A stretch of 45,963 nucleotides of DNA from NCBI GenBank assembly GCA_902579545.1, contig CACHHO010000006.1, positions 1 through 45,963 of the forward strand, read 5' to 3'. The translations under genes were made by a program, and so were the position numbers. The stretch comes from Rhodospirillaceae bacterium. Its GTDB lineage: Bacteria > Pseudomonadota > Alphaproteobacteria > TMED109. The notes beneath the pieces were generated by a model. That model saw only the letters and a program-made list of their open reading frames with translations, was not told the DNA's origin and did not search any database. Below, one piece after another: positions 43,120 to 45,963 of this stretch; position 1 is the stretch's first letter, and the number at the start of each line of letters is the position of its first letter.

Positions 43120-43656
43120 TTATTTTTTACTTTCCTTTGAAATTAAAGGTAATTGACAAACTGCAAAGATTAATGTTAAGGGCAAAATGCCAAATACTTT
43201 AAAACTTACCCAAAAGTCTGTTGATTGAGTGCGCCATACCACTTCATTTACTATGGCTAGAAACAAAAAAAAGCATGACCATCTTAAGGTAAGTTTTTTC
43301 CATGTACTTTCTTTTAATTGGAAGGCTTTGCTCATTGCCATCTTTAAAAATAATTTGTTAAACTTTAATCCAGCTAATAAAATAACAGCAAATAAAATAT
43401 TTATAATAGTTGGTTTAAATTTTATAAAATTCTCTTCATGAAAAAAAAGTGTAAGGCCTCCAAAAAAAATTATGAATACGCCGGTAATAATAGGCATCCA
43501 TGGAATTTTCTTATCAATATACCAGGCAACAGGAACAGCAATTATTGATGCTATCATAAAATATAAAGTGGCTTGGTAAATACCATAATATGAATTTACA
43601 AGAAAAAAGACTATTAGAGGAGTTACTTCAAAAAATAATTTAACGTAAGCTTTCAA
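43120..43656 (-). CDS. yciB: Inner membrane septation-associated protein YciB/IspZ
   Basis: A 178-residue membrane protein with five to six helices. FFEVTPLIVFFLVNSYYGIY, DKKIPWMPIITGVFIIFFGG and the late LFLAIVNEVVWRTQSTDFW with WVSFKVFGILPLT are the family pattern. In E. coli YciB links envelope synthesis and septum formation; the mechanism is unclear. The start is TTG at 43656, supported by AGGAG on the minus strand (43664-43668) 7 nt away and overlapping the ftsY stop (TTGA). Confidence 0.93.
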   Translation of the reverse strand: MKAYVKLFFEVTPLIVFFLVNSYYGIYQATLYFMIASIIAVPVAWYIDKKIPWMPIITGVFIIFFGGLTLFFHEENFIKFKPTIINILFAVILLAGLKFNKLFLKMAMSKAFQLKESTWKKLTLRWSCFFLFLAIVNEVVWRTQSTDFWVSFKVFGILPLTLIFAVCQLPLISKESKK

Positions 43657-44804
43657 TTTTTTTCTCCTATGTTTGTACCTAAAAGAGCGTCTATAAAATC
43701 TTTTGGTATGAATGGGACCAAGTCTTCAATTTTTTCTCCAACTCCAATTGCATGAATGGGTAGTTTATATTTTTTTGCTATACCTATCAACGAACCTCCC
43801 TTAGCGGATCCATCCAGCTTTGTCATAATTATGCCTGTAATACCAATTTTATCTTGAAAAGCTTCTATCTGATTATAAGTATTTTGTCCTATTGTGGAGT
43901 CTAAAACAATAATTTTATTATGAGGTGCTCTGTCATCATTTTTTTTAATTATCCTTAACATTTTTTTTAACTCTTCCATTAACTCTAACTTATTATGTAA
44001 TCTTCCAGCCGTGTCAATTATAAGTAAATTATAATTTTCCTCTATAGCTTTTTTATGTGCTTTAAATACTACTGATGAAGGATCTTCTTCTGGTTTACCA
44101 GAAAGCACTTCTACTCCTATTTTATTTCCCCAGGCTTTGATTTGCTCTGTTGCTGCAGCTCTGAAAGTATCTGCTGCGGCAATTAAAACTTTAATATTTT
44201 TTAATTTTGCTTTATTAGCTAATTTAGCTATTGTAGTAGTTTTTCCTGAGCCATTTACTCCAAACACCAAAATTACCTTTAGTTCATCTGAAGAATTTAA
44301 TTCTAGATTATGCTTGCTATAAGCAAACTGAGTTTCTAAATAACTTGAAACTTGATTTCTAATATTATCTTCTGTAAACTTCTTTTTCTTCAAATCTTCA
44401 AGTAAAAGTTCTGTAAAAGAAACTCCTAAATCAGACATTATAAAAGCATCTTCTATATTTGATATAGTATCCTGATCTAGTTTTTTTGAAAACAAAGCAA
44501 CTTTAATATTGTTAGAAGTTTTTTTGAAGTTTTCACCTAGTTTATTAAACCAGCTATTTTTTTTCTCAGAGTTTAAAGTTTTAATTTCACTGGGAATAGA
44601 TGGTTTATCAATATTTTTTGTTTCCTCGATTTTCGCTTTAGTAAGTTTTTGTTTTATTTCTTCTTTGTTATAATTAAGTTTTTGTTCGCTTACTATTATA
44701 TTATTTTTATTTATTACAGAGGTTTCTTTATTCCTGTTTTTGCTTACTTCTTGACTGTCCTTTTTTCCAAATTTTTTTCCTATTTTTTTTAACCAACTTT
44801 TCAT
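43653..44804 (-). CDS. ftsY: Signal recognition particle receptor FtsY
   Basis: A 383-residue GTPase that receives the SRP-ribosome complex at the membrane. The N-terminal A region (about 1-100) is lysine- and glutamate-rich and poorly conserved. The NG domain begins with a four-helix N part (LFSKKLDQDTISNIEDAF) and then the G1 loop GVNGSGKTTTIAKLANK, DTFRAAATEQI, IIDTAGRLHNK and TKLDGSAKGGSLIGI. I choose ATG 44804 one base after the mtaB stop; a TTG at 44819 is unneeded. It works with the SRP RNA encoded 9 kb away in the same window. Confidence 0.96.
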   Translation of the reverse strand: MKSWLKKIGKKFGKKDSQEVSKNRNKETSVINKNNIIVSEQKLNYNKEEIKQKLTKAKIEETKNIDKPSIPSEIKTLNSEKKNSWFNKLGENFKKTSNNIKVALFSKKLDQDTISNIEDAFIMSDLGVSFTELLLEDLKKKKFTEDNIRNQVSSYLETQFAYSKHNLELNSSDELKVILVFGVNGSGKTTTIAKLANKAKLKNIKVLIAAADTFRAAATEQIKAWGNKIGVEVLSGKPEEDPSSVVFKAHKKAIEENYNLLIIDTAGRLHNKLELMEELKKMLRIIKKNDDRAPHNKIIVLDSTIGQNTYNQIEAFQDKIGITGIIMTKLDGSAKGGSLIGIAKKYKLPIHAIGVGEKIEDLVPFIPKDFIDALLGTNIGEKN

Positions 44805-44805
44805 T

Positions 44806-45963
44806 TTAATTAACCACAAGTTGATTATTAACCACTTTATTGGGCATAATGGTTGCCAGTTCTCCTTTATGCATGCCTTTAGTTTTTACCACAAAATTAT
44901 TTTCTGTTTTGCCTACTCCAGTATCTGTCTCTATTAAAACAGTATGTTTTTTATAAACTTGCTTTTTTAATAATTTTTGATAGTTTTTTTCTCCTAAACT
45001 TCTTAATTCCTTTGCTCTATTTCTTCTTACTTCTAAAGGAACTTGAGGCATTCTAGCAGCAGGTGTACTGGCTCTTTCAGAGTAGGGAAAAACATGTAAA
45101 TGACTTATGTTCAACATCTCAACATTTTTTAAAGTATTATTAAACATTCTATCATTTTCAGTTGGAAAACCACAAATGAAATCAGCTCCAAAGGTTGCAT
45201 TAGAAGAGTTCTCTCTAATTTCATTTATTAGTTTTGTAATTTGGCTAACATTATGTCTCCGTTTCATCCTCTTAAGTATTAAGTCATCTAAAGATTGTAG
45301 ACTAAAATGAAAATGTGGCATTAATCTAGATTCATGCTTTATAAGGTGCAATAATTTATCATCTATTTCTGCAGCATCTATAGAAGATAGTCTTAGTCTA
45401 AAAGAAAACTTATTATAAATAAAAATATTTTCTATTAGATCCCCAAGTTTAAAGTTTTTATTGTTATAGTCTTGCCATGAAGTCAAATCTACTCCAGTTA
45501 ATATAATCTCCTTCACTCCCTTGTTTAAATTAAAAGCTATTTCTTTATTAATTTTTTCTATACTATCACTTTCGCTTTTACCTCTGCATCTTGGAATTAT
45601 ACAAAATGTACATGAATGATCACATCCATTTTGTATTTTTATAAATTTTCTTATACTAGAATTAGAGGGGTTTTCTTTATTTAGTTTATTAAAAACAATT
45701 TCACTTTTTTCTCCAACCCTTATATTACTTTTAATATTATTCCACTTATAAGAAGACAATTTATCTTTATTTTTAAACAGATATGAGACTTCGCGCATAT
45801 CTTTAAAAGCCTGACTATCACTTTCTACCGCACAGCCAGTAACCACTATCTTTACTTTAGGGTTTTTTTTGTGAAAAATTTTAATATTTTTTTTTGCATT
45901 TTTTATAGCTTCATTAGTTACACTGCAAGTATTAAAAACTACAATATTTTCTTTGTCTTGTAT
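44806..45963 (-). CDS. mtaB: tRNA (t6A37)-methylthiotransferase MtaB, 5' end missing
   Basis: A radical SAM methylthiotransferase that adds a methylthio group to t6A at position 37 of ANN-decoding tRNAs. The frame stays open to the window's right edge (last visible codon at 45963-45961), so about 385 residues are seen and the true start lies outside. The upstream part contains the cluster-binding NTCSVTNEA and VVTGCAVES of the N-terminal MTTase domain; the radical SAM motif is GCDHSCTFCIIPRCRG (C-x3-C-x2-C). A C-terminal TRAM-like region ends the protein. A GTG at 45846 would be too late, because it would remove the first cluster cysteine. The ftsY gene follows after one base. Confidence 0.95.
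   Translation of the reverse strand: MQDKENIVVFNTCSVTNEAIKNAKKNIKIFHKKNPKVKIVVTGCAVESDSQAFKDMREVSYLFKNKDKLSSYKWNNIKSNIRVGEKSEIVFNKLNKENPSNSSIRKFIKIQNGCDHSCTFCIIPRCRGKSESDSIEKINKEIAFNLNKGVKEIILTGVDLTSWQDYNNKNFKLGDLIENIFIYNKFSFRLRLSSIDAAEIDDKLLHLIKHESRLMPHFHFSLQSLDDLILKRMKRRHNVSQITKLINEIRENSSNATFGADFICGFPTENDRMFNNTLKNVEMLNISHLHVFPYSERASTPAARMPQVPLEVRRNRAKELRSLGEKNYQKLLKKQVYKKHTVLIETDTGVGKTENNFVVKTKGMHKGELATIMPNKVVNNQLVVN

Noticed and set aside
44806-45846. An N-terminally truncated MtaB starting at GTG 45846
   Set aside because: The frame continues to the right edge and includes NTCSVTNEA, a needed cluster-binding segment; the gene is simply cut by the window.
1-45963. CRISPR arrays, transposons, phage genes, tRNA or rRNA genes
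   Set aside because: I looked through gaps and junctions and saw no direct-repeat arrays, transposase motifs, integrase genes or tRNA-like cloverleaf sequence; gaps are too short and A/T-rich.

Overview
The window reads as a compact, strongly AT-rich (roughly 70% A+T by eye) Gram-negative chromosome segment, most likely from a streamlined marine-type alphaproteobacterium of the SAR11/HIMB59/AEGEAN kind. The evidence is a class I lysyl-tRNA synthetase (LysK), a membrane-anchored CycM-like cytochrome c divergent from kdsB-pheA, a small SRP RNA directly upstream of dnaX-ybaB-recR, a LysK-YciB-FtsY-MtaB block, and almost no intergenic DNA (many 1-11 nt gene overlaps; the longest gene-free gap is 274 bp). 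TGA is used as a stop, so the genetic code is standard. I see no tRNA, rRNA, CRISPR array, insertion sequence or prophage. The exact clade cannot be fixed from the sequence alone.

Layout. 1-5516 (+): the end of a YdcF/DUF218 protein, a PlsC-type acyltransferase, and an RND pump (adaptor plus inner-membrane transporter). 5490-7853 (-): a radical SAM protein of unknown role directly followed by a TrkH potassium channel subunit. 7867-22506 (+): a surface-glycan cluster with a GT2 glycosyltransferase, two AsnB-like glutamine amidotransferases, three GT4 glycosyltransferases, a WbpO/TviB-type nucleotide-sugar dehydrogenase, a methyltransferase-GT2 fusion, an FkbM methyltransferase and a GT39/ArnT-like membrane glycosyltransferase. 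The translation factor gene lepA sits inside this run. 22503-24494 (-): gmd and fcl for GDP-L-fucose. 24564-28263 (+): a Wzy/WaaL/PglL-like membrane protein with a large C-terminal domain, then a small autotransporter-type outer-membrane protein closed by a strong terminator. 28318-31776 (-): a BT1/FBT-like MFS transporter, manC for GDP-mannose, and a cytochrome c. 31848-33421 (+): kdsB and pheA, from a divergent promoter region. 33422-34321 (-): nudC. 34372-41558 (+): SRP RNA, dnaX, ybaB, recR, def, fmt, an ABC-2 permease, argD, argF and a lipoprotein. 41551-45963 (-): mtaB (cut by the window edge), ftsY, yciB and lysK.

How it works together. ManC, Gmd and Fcl make GDP-mannose and then GDP-L-fucose; KdsB activates Kdo for lipopolysaccharide. 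The dehydrogenase should make a UDP-(amino)uronic acid. The two AsnB-like enzymes are candidates for converting its carboxylate to an amide on the growing glycan, by analogy with WbpS of Pseudomonas O-antigen clusters. The methyltransferases would decorate the glycan, and the Wzy/WaaL/PglL-like protein would polymerise it or transfer it to lipid A or protein. SRP RNA and its receptor FtsY both lie in the window, next to replication (DnaX), recombination (RecR) and translation-initiation (Def, Fmt) genes.

The most notable points are the predicted uronamide glycan pathway, lepA inside the glycan operon, the methyltransferase-GT2 fusion, the DnaX protein lacking tau-specific domains, and the ligase-like protein paired with a secreted autotransporter.
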